Positions 44,767 to 55,071 are shown, counted from the stretch's first letter. The stretch: 64,000 nucleotides of DNA from Chitinophaga oryzae (GCF_012516375.2 NZ_CP051204.2:1736001-1800000); one strand, 5' to 3'. Made by a program: numbers and translations. Notes: a model not told the origin generated them from the letters alone.

Positions 44767-45555
44767 ATGAAAAAGATCTTGTTGTTGGTTAAAACTTTTC
44801 TCCCGTTGACCCTCATGGCTGGTGTAGTCATAGCGGTGGCTTCTTCACCGGTATTTGAACAGGCGCCGAAAGCGCCGGCGGATAATACGGCCGTGTGGAC
44901 AGAATATCATTTTTCGCAGGAAGAAAAAGCGATAATGACCTCCGTGTTTAACCTGTATGCCCATATAGACACCTGCCGTAGGTTGTTCATGAGCGGCAGC
45001 ATCCGTGCTATGGACCCGGCAGACAGTACCGCTGACATGCACCAGTCTTTCCGCTTTTGCCGTAACGGTGATGAGTTGTACTACCAGCTGGGAGATGTGG
45101 AGATGGTGTCGCTGAAAGACCGGTTCATTACCATCAGCCATCAGGCGGAAAAGATCATTGTGTCTCCGCCGAAGAAGCTGGTAGCGCCTTTTCAGCTGCC
45201 TGTAGATACACTGATGAAAATCTGGGAAAGTGAAAACTACCGGGTAACGGGCAGTGTCAGCGGACAGGACTCCGTGGTGAGCTTGCGTTGCGCCAATCAC
45301 GCTTCCTGCAAGGAGTACCGGTTTGTATTCGATCCTTCCGCTGTATCGCTCCGGGAGCTTTATATGCGAATGACTAACCTGGACGATCCGCTGAATGAGG
45401 AGATGGACCGGGAGATGCGTATCACGCTGGATACCTGGAAAGAGGGGTATGTTCCCGACGGGTTGTTGCAGGCACATACTTACCTGGGGGGGAATAAGTC
45501 TTCCCTGCAGCCGGCCGGTGATTACCGTCATTATGAATTGATCAATAAGCTTTAA
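44767..45555 (+). CDS. Exported protein between the two giant proteins
   Basis: The 262-residue protein has an N-terminal hydrophobic segment (LLLVKTFLPLTLMAGVVIAVA) as signal or anchor. Its mature part contains HIDTCRRLFMSG, SFRFCRNGDELYYQLG and two more cysteines (CANHASC). No known domain is recognised. Length, position (21 bp after one giant gene, 16 bp before the other) and presence in the operon suggest a dedicated accessory protein for their folding or export. Confidence 0.65.
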   Translation: MKKILLLVKTFLPLTLMAGVVIAVASSPVFEQAPKAPADNTAVWTEYHFSQEEKAIMTSVFNLYAHIDTCRRLFMSGSIRAMDPADSTADMHQSFRFCRNGDELYYQLGDVEMVSLKDRFITISHQAEKIIVSPPKKLVAPFQLPVDTLMKIWESENYRVTGSVSGQDSVVSLRCANHASCKEYRFVFDPSAVSLRELYMRMTNLDDPLNEEMDREMRITLDTWKEGYVPDGLLQAHTYLGGNKSSLQPAGDYRHYELINKL

Positions 45556-45571
45556 TTGTTAATCCGAAGAT

Positions 45572-48500
45572 ATGTCCCTATACCGCAATATGAAAACATG
45601 GGTTTCCTGCCTGGTAACAGCGTTGCTGCTGTTATGGGCAGGCGCTGCCCATGCAGCCATTGAGCCTTATCAGCAGCAGCTTTCAGGGAAACTGAAAAAA
45701 GGAGATACGCTGCTGGTAAAGGATGAGAAGTTCGAAAATCCTGCCTATGACTGGCAAATGATCCGGAACTATGGAGTGCTGGACCGTATCACCTTTACCG
45801 TTAACCCTGATACGCTGGTAACGTTCGGCAAGAACTTCTCCTGTAAGATTGATCTTAAAATAGAATACTGGAGCAGTCCTGGGCAGGATAACCCTATTAC
45901 CCTGCCTCATATACCGCTGACCATCCGTTATGATACGGCGGTGGGCGCGGTGTACCAGCTGTCTGACCAATATGATTTTAAGAACGCGTACAAAATAAAG
46001 ATCACCATTAATGATATCAGCAGCGCCGAGCTGGGAGAGCTGCCCCCGGTATTTTTGCTGAAAGCGCAGGTGGTCGTTAACCGGGATTACCTGCCGCAGA
46101 AAGAGCATACGCTGGAGCCGGTGGTGTCCATGGTGCCTGCGCGCGCGTCGACCGAAACCACCATGGCTGCTTTTGCGGCCGCCAATGCCAGCGCCGGCGC
46201 GGGACAGGTGCAGATTAGCTGGGATGCCAACGGCGCCCAGAAGTTTGACCTGGAATGGACGTTTGTGGATGAAGAGTCGACCATTGGCCGTTCACTGGAG
46301 CAGAATCCTAATCAGCCGGAGGCGACGCTGGCCATCATTTTCCGTAATAACTCCAGCCGGGTGACGGTGATGGAGAACAGTTACCGCATCCCGGTCACCC
46401 AGCAGTACAAATTCCTGTTGGTGCGTATCCGTACCGTCGATGAAAGCGGTCAGTTCAGAACGGAAGGCCCTTGGGTGTACACCTGTAAGCTGGATGGCGT
46501 GCAACAGCCAGGTATTATTGCGCTGGATGCCGCCTGGCACCGGCCGGGACTGAACTGGCAGTATAGTATCAGCTTCGCGGAAGATGGTAAGCGTAAGGAA
46601 GTGATGAGTTATCTCGATGGTACGCTGCGTAACCGCCAGACGGTGACGCTGAACAACAGCGACCAGGTGGCGGTAGCGGCGGAATCCGTGCTGGACCAGT
46701 TTGGCCGGCCGGTGGCCAGTATCCTGCCCGCCCCGCTGGCAGCCAATAAAATTGATTATTACCCGCTGCTCAACAAAAACACGAGCGGCGGCGCTTATAC
46801 CGCCGCCAATATTTTCAAGGGGCTGACCGGTAACTGTATCGGGAAGCCGGACCCGCTGAACACTTCCAGCGGAGCCGCCTATTATTATTCACCTGCCAAT
46901 CAGACGCTGGGTGGTGATTTCAGAAAATACATTCCAGATGCAGAAGGGTATCCGCTGGCCATCACTTCCTATACGCCGGACAATACCGGTCGTATCAGTC
47001 AACAGGGAGGCGTGGGCCCTGCGCTGCAACCAGATCCTATTCCAGCCAACAGTCACGCTACCCGTTACTATTACGGTAAACCGGAGCAGTGGGAGCTGGA
47101 CCGCCTGTTTGGCAACGATGCCGGTTATGCGAATCACTATCTGAAAAATATGGTGGTAGACCCCAATGGAGAAGTCTCTATCAGTTATCAGAATGCTGCC
47201 GGTAAAACGGTGGCCACAGCGCTGACCGGTACCAATCCGAATACCAGCCTGCTGCCGCTGGCATCCCGTCCGGCAGCGGTGCGGTCTACTGTTACGTTGC
47301 TGCAGCCCGGCCGTTTTGTATTTGACCCGCAGCTGCTGAAGCTCACGGCATCCACAACTTACCTCGCTTCCGTACCGAATGTTACAGACAACCTGAAGTT
47401 CAGTATGCCGAGCCTTATCAAACGGTATCAGCAGAATGGCGTCAGCATCTGCAGCAATTGTTATTATGAACTGAAGGTAGTGGTAGCGGACGACTGTAAC
47501 AATAAGCTGGTGGAGATGACCAATGTGAAGACCGGCAAAGAGTTGTCGGATTGCAGCGCCACTGCGGATTATGCCAGTACTATCGCCGTGCCTGTCAACA
47601 AGGTAGGTGAGTATTACATTACGTTTGAGTTGGCGCTGAACCCTAAAGTGATCGCTGCGTATACCGAAGATTTCATCACCCGTAATACCAACCTGAAAAC
47701 ACATTTTCAGTTTGTGATGGAGGCGCTGGCCAAAGAGGACTTTAGTGGTTGTTTCGCGGAGTGCACTACCTGTAAAACTACCCTCGGACAGAAGACTGAT
47801 TTCGTGAACGCGCTACGCGACCGGCTGCAACGTAACGGCGTGGACGTAACCACCAACGCGGCAGCTGTTAACACCTGGGCGCAGGGGTTGTATGATGCGT
47901 TGTATGCCAACTGTCAGACGTTGCGGGCGAGCTGTATGGCTTCCCCGTGCGACAGGCTGGAACGTGCGCTGAAAGCAGATGTAACGCCGGGAGGGCAGTT
48001 TGCGCTGTTTAAAGAAGACGGTACGCCACAGGACTCAGCGGTCAATGTTGTATTTAATTACTGGCGGACTGTTTTTCCGGTGCAGGCGCAAGGTTCGGCT
48101 GAGTATGAAAGAGAGAAAATTGAACTGGAAGACGGTAGCTATATTAGTCCGCATGATGCCGGCTTTGGCTGGGCATTGGTAAGGCGCTATTGGAAGCCGG
48201 AATGGGCCGCGAAGTTTATCATTTATCATCCGGAATACTGTGCGTTAACCTATTGCCGGAATAACAGCTCCTATATCGGATGGGATCAACGTTTACGCGA
48301 GATACATACCAGTGCTGCAGATATACCGGTGGTAGCGCCCGGAAAGCAGTATAGTTATACAAATGGCGACTGGCTGGTAGATGCGGACCCTTTTTTCAAA
48401 GGGCCGGGAAGTTCGAAGGTGGACGCATTTAGGGCGGACCTGAATAATTACTCCAGAAATATATTGGGGGTAACTGATAACCGTTTGAACAATAAACATC

Positions 48501-51500
48501 TCAGTGCCTACGTAGATTATCAGTTGTATTGTGCCGACTCTCTGGGTACCACTAATGCCAATGGTACCGGTTACGGGGATCACCGCTGGAATAATTGTGC
48601 GCCTGCTGCCTCCTGCCGCGTGCCTGACAGAGAATGGCAGCAATACGTGGAATATTATCTTCAGTTAAAAGAAAAATACTACCAGCAGTTCAGGAATGAA
48701 GGGCCATGTAAAGGACAGTGTGTAGTGGGCGGGTATCCGGGAGTGTCCAAGGGTAGCACGGCCAGCGTGGCGGATCTTTGCGCACAGTTTGATGTCAGCA
48801 TGTTCAGTTACTATGAGTTTACGCCACCGGACGATATTCATCCGTTATGCTACCTGGAGAAAGTAAGTGGACCACCTATTCCCAAGGGTATTACGCTTAT
48901 CGTGAATCTGTTTGATCCGGGTGGAACACCGACGTTAGTGGATACAGAACTTTTTACTTATAATTCTCCTACCAGGAAGATCGTCATTTTACCATCGAAT
49001 CCTTACAGGACCCTGGAGTTAAGCTGTACCGGGTATATTGTAGATCCTGATTCTGCATGTCCTGCCGCTTTTAAAGGGAAAATTTCCCATGTAAACAATC
49101 TGGCGTATAAGGCCGCTGCATCTGTGAATCTCGATTCCAGCCTGAATGCAGGGAAGGATTCCATGAGGCTCCATCTGAGCCGGTCTTGTGCTGCTAATGT
49201 ACAAAGCCTGTTAACGGCGCTATCAACGCAGTTTACCAGTCTGCCTCCCGATAAACAGGTGTTACTTCGCGCCCGTTTGGAAGAAGTATGCCGCAATGGT
49301 GGCGACAGTGCGCATATAAACGGGTCCAGCTCCGTACGGCCAGGCAGGGTAAATGCAGATGGTGATGCGACCTTTGAACAGGTAATGCGCCGCTATCTGG
49401 GAACCTTTAGTCTTGACGTTAATCCATGGGTGCAGGATGCTTTATATCCGTACGAGACACCCGTTCAAAGTGTGGCAAGACTAATCAGTAACACCGACGG
49501 GGGGATCTGTACCCGCCTGAATGCTTACATTACAGAAAAGAACAGTACTCAGCCAGCTGCCACCCTATACAACTTCCTGGTAGCGAAATTCGGCGCTAAT
49601 ATGACGCTGACGGAGCCTGAACTCAATGCATTGGTGAAAGGCTGTAGCAACTGCCGCCACCTGTTGGACAGGGAGATGAAACTGCCTGTATTCCTGGATG
49701 GTAATGCCAGCGGCTGGATCAGCGCCGCAACTTTTAATACAGCACACGCGGCTTTTAATACTGCTTTTGGTGGGTCGCCCAATACATCGCATGTTAATTA
49801 TGAGGATGTATACCGCAACTTCATGAATCAGCGGTTTGGCTTCACTCTTAGTTATTTAGAATACCAGACCTATCGGCAAAAGTTGGAAAGCGCTCCTCAG
49901 GAGATATTGTGTAACAACCCGGTATATGATGCGGTGCCTGCAACCCCTTACCAATGCATGTTGGAGCTGACAGACGGTGCAGTGGCCGGTGCTTCCCGGT
50001 TATATGCTACGTATGTGGATTCCGTGCGGCGGGCGTTCCGCAATGAATATGTATTGTTGTGCGGTGGCGTTCAGCCGAAAGTCACGCTGGAAACATCGCA
50101 GCAGCATTATCACTATACGCTGTATTATTATGATCAGGCAGGTTCGCTGGTACGTACGGTCCCGCCGGAAGGAGTGGACATCATCACCGACCAGCAGGTG
50201 CTGGACAGGATCGACCAGGCACGCCGTGTGGATTATAGCAGCTGCTCCTATAACGGTCCTGTAGTCAATACAAACCCGCAGGCGGCGCTGGACATGCTGT
50301 CTGCTTCCGTTACCAATACGGCCAACCGCTCCGTGGAATTCTGGGTACACAATGAGAATGGCAGCGCATCGCAGGTAATCACACCGGCGGGCAACAATAA
50401 GATCTATTTCTATCTCTGTCAGAGCGATAAATACCTGAATGTATCTATCTACAACCTGGCGTATCCTTCGCAGACGAACGTCGATATCCTGTCATCCAAG
50501 CATGTGACGGTAGACCTGAGCGCGATATTGCCACTGGGCCAGTTTACACATGTGGTGGTACAGGGTGCCAATTTATCGGACCCCTCTGCGGCGCTAAATA
50601 TTTTCGTCAACGGCCGTGCTTTTACACCATTGGCAGATCCGCTGCCGACGGCCTGCGAATGGACCATCGGTATCGGGACTAATGGTAATGCCACTTTCAC
50701 CACAGACCTTACTCATCTGAAACAGTTGCGCGTGTATACCCGTCAATTGTCAGGCGCGGAGATCGCGGCCAACGCGCAGGAAGTGTGTATGGGTATGGCG
50801 CCGGCGTACAGCACGGCGCTGCTGCGGGACACCCTGATATGGGCCAGGCTCAATACGCCGCAGCCCGGATCGCCTACCACGGTGCCTGGCCAGGGTACTA
50901 CAGAAGGGCAGATATTGGCGGTTTATCCCCGTCACCGGTTGACCACCGACTATGCGTATAACTCCCTGGGCCAGGTAGTACAGCAGCGGTCCCCCGATGC
51001 GGGAATGAGCTATTTCTGGTACGATTATAAAGGCCGTCTGGTAGCTTCCCGTAATGCTGTTCAGGTAGAGAAGCCTAACCAGTACAGTTATACCGTTTAT
51101 GATTTCTTAGGGCGTATTACTGAAGTAGGGGAAAGGCTAAACGCCTTTAATCTCGGTGTCCCTGATTTTATTCCGCAGTCGGTATTAAGTAATTTTGACG
51201 CATCAGGTACTAAATCGCAGATCACCAATACCTATTATGATACGCCGCTACTGCCGACCACCTATGACCAGGCTAACCTGCGCAAGCGGGTGTCCGCCAG
51301 CCTGTACCGGGATACGCCGCAGTCGGCCGCAGTGGGCAGCTATTACAGCTATGATGCCATCGGTAATGTGAAAACCCTGTGGCAGCAACTGTATGGCCTT
51401 TACGAAATGAAGCAGACCGACTATAACTACGACCTTGTTAGCGGCAAGGTGAATGCCGTGCGGTATCAGTATAATAAGCCGGACCAGTTTTTCTACAACT

Positions 51501-53746
51501 ATGAATATGATGCGGAAAACAGATTAATCGGCGCCTACAGCAATGTGACCCACGCCGGCGATGGCTGGAAGATATTCTCCTCCAATGGCGCCAACCGAAA
51601 TGCCAACTACCGGTATTACCTGCACGGCCCATTGGCCCGTACAGAAATCGGTAAAGAGGTGCAGGGCATCGACTATGCCTATACGCTGCAGGGTTGGCTG
51701 AAAGGCATCAATGGCACCGGGCTTACACCGGCGCAGGATATGGGGCAGGACGGCGCCACGGGTGGCCGTAGTACTTTCGCTCCGGATGTAATGGGTTATT
51801 CACTTGATTACTTTACCGGCGACTATAAGCCTATCGACAACTCCGTCAACGCGCTGGCGATGAAGTATGCCTCTTCCGCGAGTGATATCACCGGTCATAA
51901 TTTGTTCAACGGTAATATCAGTCGCACTACGCTGGCGCTCAGTAAGTTGAACAACGGCGCCCCGGTAGGCTACAGTTACCGCTACGATCAGCTCAACAGG
52001 CTGGTGCGCATGCGGCAGCACCAGCCGCCGGCAGGTACTACCACCTGGGGCTTCGCCCAGTCCGTGGATGATTTTAAAGAGGACATCAGCTACGATGGTA
52101 ATGGCAATATCCTGTCGTACCTGCGTAACGGTACCCGCGATACCAGTGTCTCTATGGACAACCTCACCTATTATTATCCCCGTAATAGCGATGGAAAGCT
52201 GGTATCCAACCAGTTGCGTCATGTTAAAGATGCAGTGGGTGATGCTGTCTACAAATCGGATATAGATAATATGAACGATGATAATTATCTTTATGATAAC
52301 ATCGGCAACCTGGTCAAAGACCAGGCTGCAGGTATCAAGGTCAGCTGGAACCTATACGGTAAGATCAGCAGCATCCTGTTCGATGACAACAGCTCTTTGG
52401 TTTATAAATACGATGCCAGCGGTAACCGCACCTACAAAGCGTTCCAGAAAAATGGTGCCACCACCCGTACATGGTACAGCCGTGATGCACAGGGCAACAC
52501 GCTCGCCGTCTACAGCGACAATGGCGGTAGCCAGGTCTACTGGAAAGAACAGCAGTTATACGGCAGTTCCCGCCTCGGTATGTGGATGCCGGAGATGGTG
52601 GTCAGCGGCGGTACTACCGGCAACGCCGCCACGCTCTGGGGACAGACGAACCTGATGCGGTATGAACTGTCCAACCACCTGGGCAATGTGATGGCTACTA
52701 TCTCCGATACGAAAACAGGTAGCGCCGCCACGGTATATTCAACAGTAGATTATGCGCCGTTCGGGATGCAGATGGTGGGAAGGAAGTGGAGTTTGAGCGG
52801 AGGGTATAGGTATGGGTTTAACGGGAAGGAGAATGATAATGAAGTGAAGGGAGAGGGGAATCAGCAGGATTATGGGTTTAGAATCTATGATCCCCGAATT
52901 GCTAAGTTCTTATCTGTAGATCCAATTACGAAACAGTATCCTGAGTTGACGCCGTATCAGTTTGCAAGTAACAGCCCCGTTTTAGGTGTGGATCAGGATG
53001 GGCTAGAGCTGATTGCTAGTCATAGTGAACCCCGCTTTCTGAAAATTAAGTCTGGAATGGCAGTCTTTGCCCCAGCTACTGCAACTGCTGTTAGGCAAGG
53101 AGCTGTCGAACTTAGTAAAAGAATGGCAGTTAGCGCTGCTGGACAGTTGGTAACGAAAGGAAGCGGCGCCGCATTAGGAGCTGCAGTAATGACGGTGGCC
53201 CTTACTATTCTTCCTCAGTCTATGGCAAACCCTGAAGGTAGTGAAGCGTGGAAGAATCGGCATGGAATAAATCTATCTGGACAAGTACGGTTTTATGAAG
53301 ATGAGAGCGGAAAGTCATACCCTGTAATAAGAACAGATGAGGCATTAAAGAGGATACCAATAGGTAGTCCACTTAGAAGAGAGGTTTGGTCTATCGATAA
53401 AAGAGATGAGGAAGAAGTCACACTCTATAGAGGGGTGTATGCTGGGCATCCTGATATGCCGAATGCTCGTCGTGGAATGGCGGTTCCCTGGGGGCTTAAT
53501 GGTGGGCATAATGATCCTATAAAACACAACGAAGATCAGACCAAGAGCATATTTACTTCTTGGTCTATATCTGAGGATGCAGCAATTGAGAAGGCTAACG
53601 AACGCGGATCTGGAGGAGTGTTGCTAAAGAAAAAATTTAAGATTTCACGCTTAATTCCTTCGCCAGACAGGTTTGATGAATTAGAAGTTTTAGTCCCTGG
53701 AGTTGTTACAGGGGCCGCTGTTTTACCTCCAAAAAAAAGTAGATAA
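45572..53746 (+). CDS. RHS repeat protein with probable ADP-ribosyltransferase tip (2724 residues)
   Basis: Signal peptide (ending AHAA), a DUF6443-like N-terminal region, a Cys-rich middle (about 600-1600), a LamG-like sandwich (about 1573-1736), then YD/RHS repeats from about 1791 (DYAYNSLGQVVQQRSPDAG). The core ends at 2411-2482 with YRYGFNGKENDNE, RIYDPRIAKFLSVDP and GVDQDG. The variable tip follows: a hydrophobic stretch (2500-2560), then an R-S-E set, R2620 in LYRGV, S2663/S2665 in FTSWS, and E2703/E2705 in DELEV. This is the layout of arginine-type (ExE) ADP-ribosyltransferases. The tip has lower GC than the body. The last stop base is the first base of the next gene's ATG. Confidence 0.88.
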   Translation: MSLYRNMKTWVSCLVTALLLLWAGAAHAAIEPYQQQLSGKLKKGDTLLVKDEKFENPAYDWQMIRNYGVLDRITFTVNPDTLVTFGKNFSCKIDLKIEYWSSPGQDNPITLPHIPLTIRYDTAVGAVYQLSDQYDFKNAYKIKITINDISSAELGELPPVFLLKAQVVVNRDYLPQKEHTLEPVVSMVPARASTETTMAAFAAANASAGAGQVQISWDANGAQKFDLEWTFVDEESTIGRSLEQNPNQPEATLAIIFRNNSSRVTVMENSYRIPVTQQYKFLLVRIRTVDESGQFRTEGPWVYTCKLDGVQQPGIIALDAAWHRPGLNWQYSISFAEDGKRKEVMSYLDGTLRNRQTVTLNNSDQVAVAAESVLDQFGRPVASILPAPLAANKIDYYPLLNKNTSGGAYTAANIFKGLTGNCIGKPDPLNTSSGAAYYYSPANQTLGGDFRKYIPDAEGYPLAITSYTPDNTGRISQQGGVGPALQPDPIPANSHATRYYYGKPEQWELDRLFGNDAGYANHYLKNMVVDPNGEVSISYQNAAGKTVATALTGTNPNTSLLPLASRPAAVRSTVTLLQPGRFVFDPQLLKLTASTTYLASVPNVTDNLKFSMPSLIKRYQQNGVSICSNCYYELKVVVADDCNNKLVEMTNVKTGKELSDCSATADYASTIAVPVNKVGEYYITFELALNPKVIAAYTEDFITRNTNLKTHFQFVMEALAKEDFSGCFAECTTCKTTLGQKTDFVNALRDRLQRNGVDVTTNAAAVNTWAQGLYDALYANCQTLRASCMASPCDRLERALKADVTPGGQFALFKEDGTPQDSAVNVVFNYWRTVFPVQAQGSAEYEREKIELEDGSYISPHDAGFGWALVRRYWKPEWAAKFIIYHPEYCALTYCRNNSSYIGWDQRLREIHTSAADIPVVAPGKQYSYTNGDWLVDADPFFKGPGSSKVDAFRADLNNYSRNILGVTDNRLNNKHLSAYVDYQLYCADSLGTTNANGTGYGDHRWNNCAPAASCRVPDREWQQYVEYYLQLKEKYYQQFRNEGPCKGQCVVGGYPGVSKGSTASVADLCAQFDVSMFSYYEFTPPDDIHPLCYLEKVSGPPIPKGITLIVNLFDPGGTPTLVDTELFTYNSPTRKIVILPSNPYRTLELSCTGYIVDPDSACPAAFKGKISHVNNLAYKAAASVNLDSSLNAGKDSMRLHLSRSCAANVQSLLTALSTQFTSLPPDKQVLLRARLEEVCRNGGDSAHINGSSSVRPGRVNADGDATFEQVMRRYLGTFSLDVNPWVQDALYPYETPVQSVARLISNTDGGICTRLNAYITEKNSTQPAATLYNFLVAKFGANMTLTEPELNALVKGCSNCRHLLDREMKLPVFLDGNASGWISAATFNTAHAAFNTAFGGSPNTSHVNYEDVYRNFMNQRFGFTLSYLEYQTYRQKLESAPQEILCNNPVYDAVPATPYQCMLELTDGAVAGASRLYATYVDSVRRAFRNEYVLLCGGVQPKVTLETSQQHYHYTLYYYDQAGSLVRTVPPEGVDIITDQQVLDRIDQARRVDYSSCSYNGPVVNTNPQAALDMLSASVTNTANRSVEFWVHNENGSASQVITPAGNNKIYFYLCQSDKYLNVSIYNLAYPSQTNVDILSSKHVTVDLSAILPLGQFTHVVVQGANLSDPSAALNIFVNGRAFTPLADPLPTACEWTIGIGTNGNATFTTDLTHLKQLRVYTRQLSGAEIAANAQEVCMGMAPAYSTALLRDTLIWARLNTPQPGSPTTVPGQGTTEGQILAVYPRHRLTTDYAYNSLGQVVQQRSPDAGMSYFWYDYKGRLVASRNAVQVEKPNQYSYTVYDFLGRITEVGERLNAFNLGVPDFIPQSVLSNFDASGTKSQITNTYYDTPLLPTTYDQANLRKRVSASLYRDTPQSAAVGSYYSYDAIGNVKTLWQQLYGLYEMKQTDYNYDLVSGKVNAVRYQYNKPDQFFYNYEYDAENRLIGAYSNVTHAGDGWKIFSSNGANRNANYRYYLHGPLARTEIGKEVQGIDYAYTLQGWLKGINGTGLTPAQDMGQDGATGGRSTFAPDVMGYSLDYFTGDYKPIDNSVNALAMKYASSASDITGHNLFNGNISRTTLALSKLNNGAPVGYSYRYDQLNRLVRMRQHQPPAGTTTWGFAQSVDDFKEDISYDGNGNILSYLRNGTRDTSVSMDNLTYYYPRNSDGKLVSNQLRHVKDAVGDAVYKSDIDNMNDDNYLYDNIGNLVKDQAAGIKVSWNLYGKISSILFDDNSSLVYKYDASGNRTYKAFQKNGATTRTWYSRDAQGNTLAVYSDNGGSQVYWKEQQLYGSSRLGMWMPEMVVSGGTTGNAATLWGQTNLMRYELSNHLGNVMATISDTKTGSAATVYSTVDYAPFGMQMVGRKWSLSGGYRYGFNGKENDNEVKGEGNQQDYGFRIYDPRIAKFLSVDPITKQYPELTPYQFASNSPVLGVDQDGLELIASHSEPRFLKIKSGMAVFAPATATAVRQGAVELSKRMAVSAAGQLVTKGSGAALGAAVMTVALTILPQSMANPEGSEAWKNRHGINLSGQVRFYEDESGKSYPVIRTDEALKRIPIGSPLRREVWSIDKRDEEEVTLYRGVYAGHPDMPNARRGMAVPWGLNGGHNDPIKHNEDQTKSIFTSWSISEDAAIEKANERGSGGVLLKKKFKISRLIPSPDRFDELEVLVPGVVTGAAVLPPKKSR

Positions 53747-54084
53747 TGACAGATAAGGAAAGACTTAACAAAGTAAGGAAATTACTTACTTCTAAATATA
53801 AAGAAATAGAAACCAAATTCTTTGATGCCAATTCGAAGGTAGAGTATCATTATTTTGAGCTGGAGAGGGAGAACTTTTTGTCAGTTTTCAAGCGTAGGCA
53901 AAAAAGTTCAAATTTAAATGTTCAATTGGCCCAGGCATTAAATGAGGTTATTGTGTCATTTGAATCAACAAACGATGAAAGAATTCTTTCGAATACAATA
54001 TTGAGGGACAAAAGAGATTTAATGATATATACCAATGTTGACATGACTGTGTTATTCGGGGTGTTGGTTTTTAATAATGAATAA
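53746..54084 (+). CDS. Probable immunity protein for the RHS ADP-ribosyltransferase tip
   Basis: The 112-residue soluble protein has no signal and is highly charged, with helical N-terminal half (KERLNKVRKLLTSKYKEIETKFF) and a beta-like end (LMIYTNVDMTVLFGVLVF). The ATG overlaps the RHS stop by one base (TAATG), giving coupled translation, the standard position for a cognate immunity gene. The AT-rich codon use matches the tip rather than the RHS body. The family is not recognised; the function is inferred from position only. Confidence 0.65.
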   Translation: MTDKERLNKVRKLLTSKYKEIETKFFDANSKVEYHYFELERENFLSVFKRRQKSSNLNVQLAQALNEVIVSFESTNDERILSNTILRDKRDLMIYTNVDMTVLFGVLVFNNE

Positions 54085-54088
54085 GACT

Positions 54089-54383
54089 CTACATATCAGC
54101 AATATTTTTTTGGAAGAAATCTTTAAACTTAGATTTGGTAAGCATTGTATCGATGATACGGTACAATGCTTGCCTGTCTTCGTCTTCGAGCTGTTCAATC
54201 AGGCGTAGTTTTTCTGCTACGGTTTTATCCTCCACTTTTACTTCTTGGCATTTTACCTTCCGGGTGTACCAGTTCATCGATGGTCATGCCGAACAGGCGT
54301 GCAATCTTCTTTAAAGCCTCAATGGAAGGTTCTCTTATTCCATGTTCTATTTTGCTATAGTTAGAAGTGCGAATGCGCCTCAC
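54089..54383 (-). pseudogene. Broken XRE-type regulator gene
   Basis: On the minus strand one frame (54383-54225) gives the end of an HTH_3 domain (SNYSKIEHGIREPSIEALKK and FGMTIDELVHPEGKMP). A second frame (54277-54089) supplies the C-terminal helices (KTVAEKLRLIEQLEDEDRQALYRIIDTMLTKSK). One base lost near 54255 separates them, and the first HTH helices are missing at the 5' side, where a small GC hairpin (54388-54406) lies. So it is truncated and frameshifted. It lies convergent to, and 5 bp from, the immunity gene. Confidence 0.72.
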
Positions 54384-54453
54384 GAACGCGCTCACAGCGT
54401 GAGCGCCTACCCGGATTTTTTTCTTTCGTCTAAAAAAAACAAATGAAGAAAAA

Positions 54454-54800
54454 GGAATATATTTATGGAAGTTCTTTGAGTAAGCGCCTGGACAAGGCGG
54501 CAGTGTGCCAGGTGAAGGTAGTGGTGGTACGGAGGGTACGGCGTGAGTTATCGTTATCGGTTTAATGCGCAGGAGAGGAATGACGAAATAGCTGGAGCGG
54601 AAAATACTTATACAGCCCAGTTTTGGGAGTATGAACCAAGGAGAGGAAGGAGATGGAATTTAGACCCGAAACCGACAGCTGGTATCAGTCAGTATGCTGG
54701 GTTTGCGAATAATCCAGTATTGTTTAGTGATCCATTAGGAGATACTATTATGCCTTATGGTAATGCTGAGGTGATTGATTGCAAGCTCACTTTGACTTAA
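54454..54800 (+). pseudogene. Orphan RHS core-end fragment (tip cassette 2)
   Basis: The frame from GTG 54543 gives SYRYRFNAQERNDEIAG, FWEYEPRRGRRWNLDP and YAGFANNPVLFSDPLGD, the end of an RHS core, followed by only about 15 residues. Upstream frames carry the usual preceding glycine-rich linker (YGSSL, and PGQGGSVPGEGSGGTEG in another frame) but with frame changes. No RHS body precedes it. It matches a displaced RHS tip, a known outcome of tip exchange at polymorphic toxin loci. Most of its toxin part has been lost. Confidence 0.72.
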
Positions 54801-54816
54801 GAAAACAGGTTGATTA

Positions 54817-55071
54817 ATGATAAATAAATTTGATGATATTTTTGATTCCATTTATGATGGAAGTCAAATCAGTTTAGACGTTTTGTTGACCGCATTAAAA
54901 AATGCGGGTGCAACTCAGATGGAATCTGTTATGCTCTTAATTAAAAATCTGAAAATGCCATTAAGAGAAGCAGATTCTTTAATTGTTAATTCTAGTGTGT
55001 GGCAAGGAAGTAAAGAGGATGTGTTCTGGCTTAGGAATAAATTTGGAGAGTACCTGGATGGACTTGATTGA
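54817..55071 (+). CDS. Orphan immunity-like protein (cassette 2)
   Basis: The 84-residue soluble acidic protein (NKFDDIFDSIYDGSQISL, ALKNAGATQMESVMLLIKNLKM) is mostly helical. It follows the RHS fragment by 16 bp and precedes a convergent regulator remnant, the same position the probable immunity gene has in cassette 1. The family is not recognised. Confidence 0.55.
   Translation: MINKFDDIFDSIYDGSQISLDVLLTALKNAGATQMESVMLLIKNLKMPLREADSLIVNSSVWQGSKEDVFWLRNKFGEYLDGLD

Noticed and set aside
54166..54360. 64-codon plus-strand frame resembling a lipoprotein
   Set aside because: It is the complement of the broken XRE gene, whose HTH segment is clear on the minus strand.
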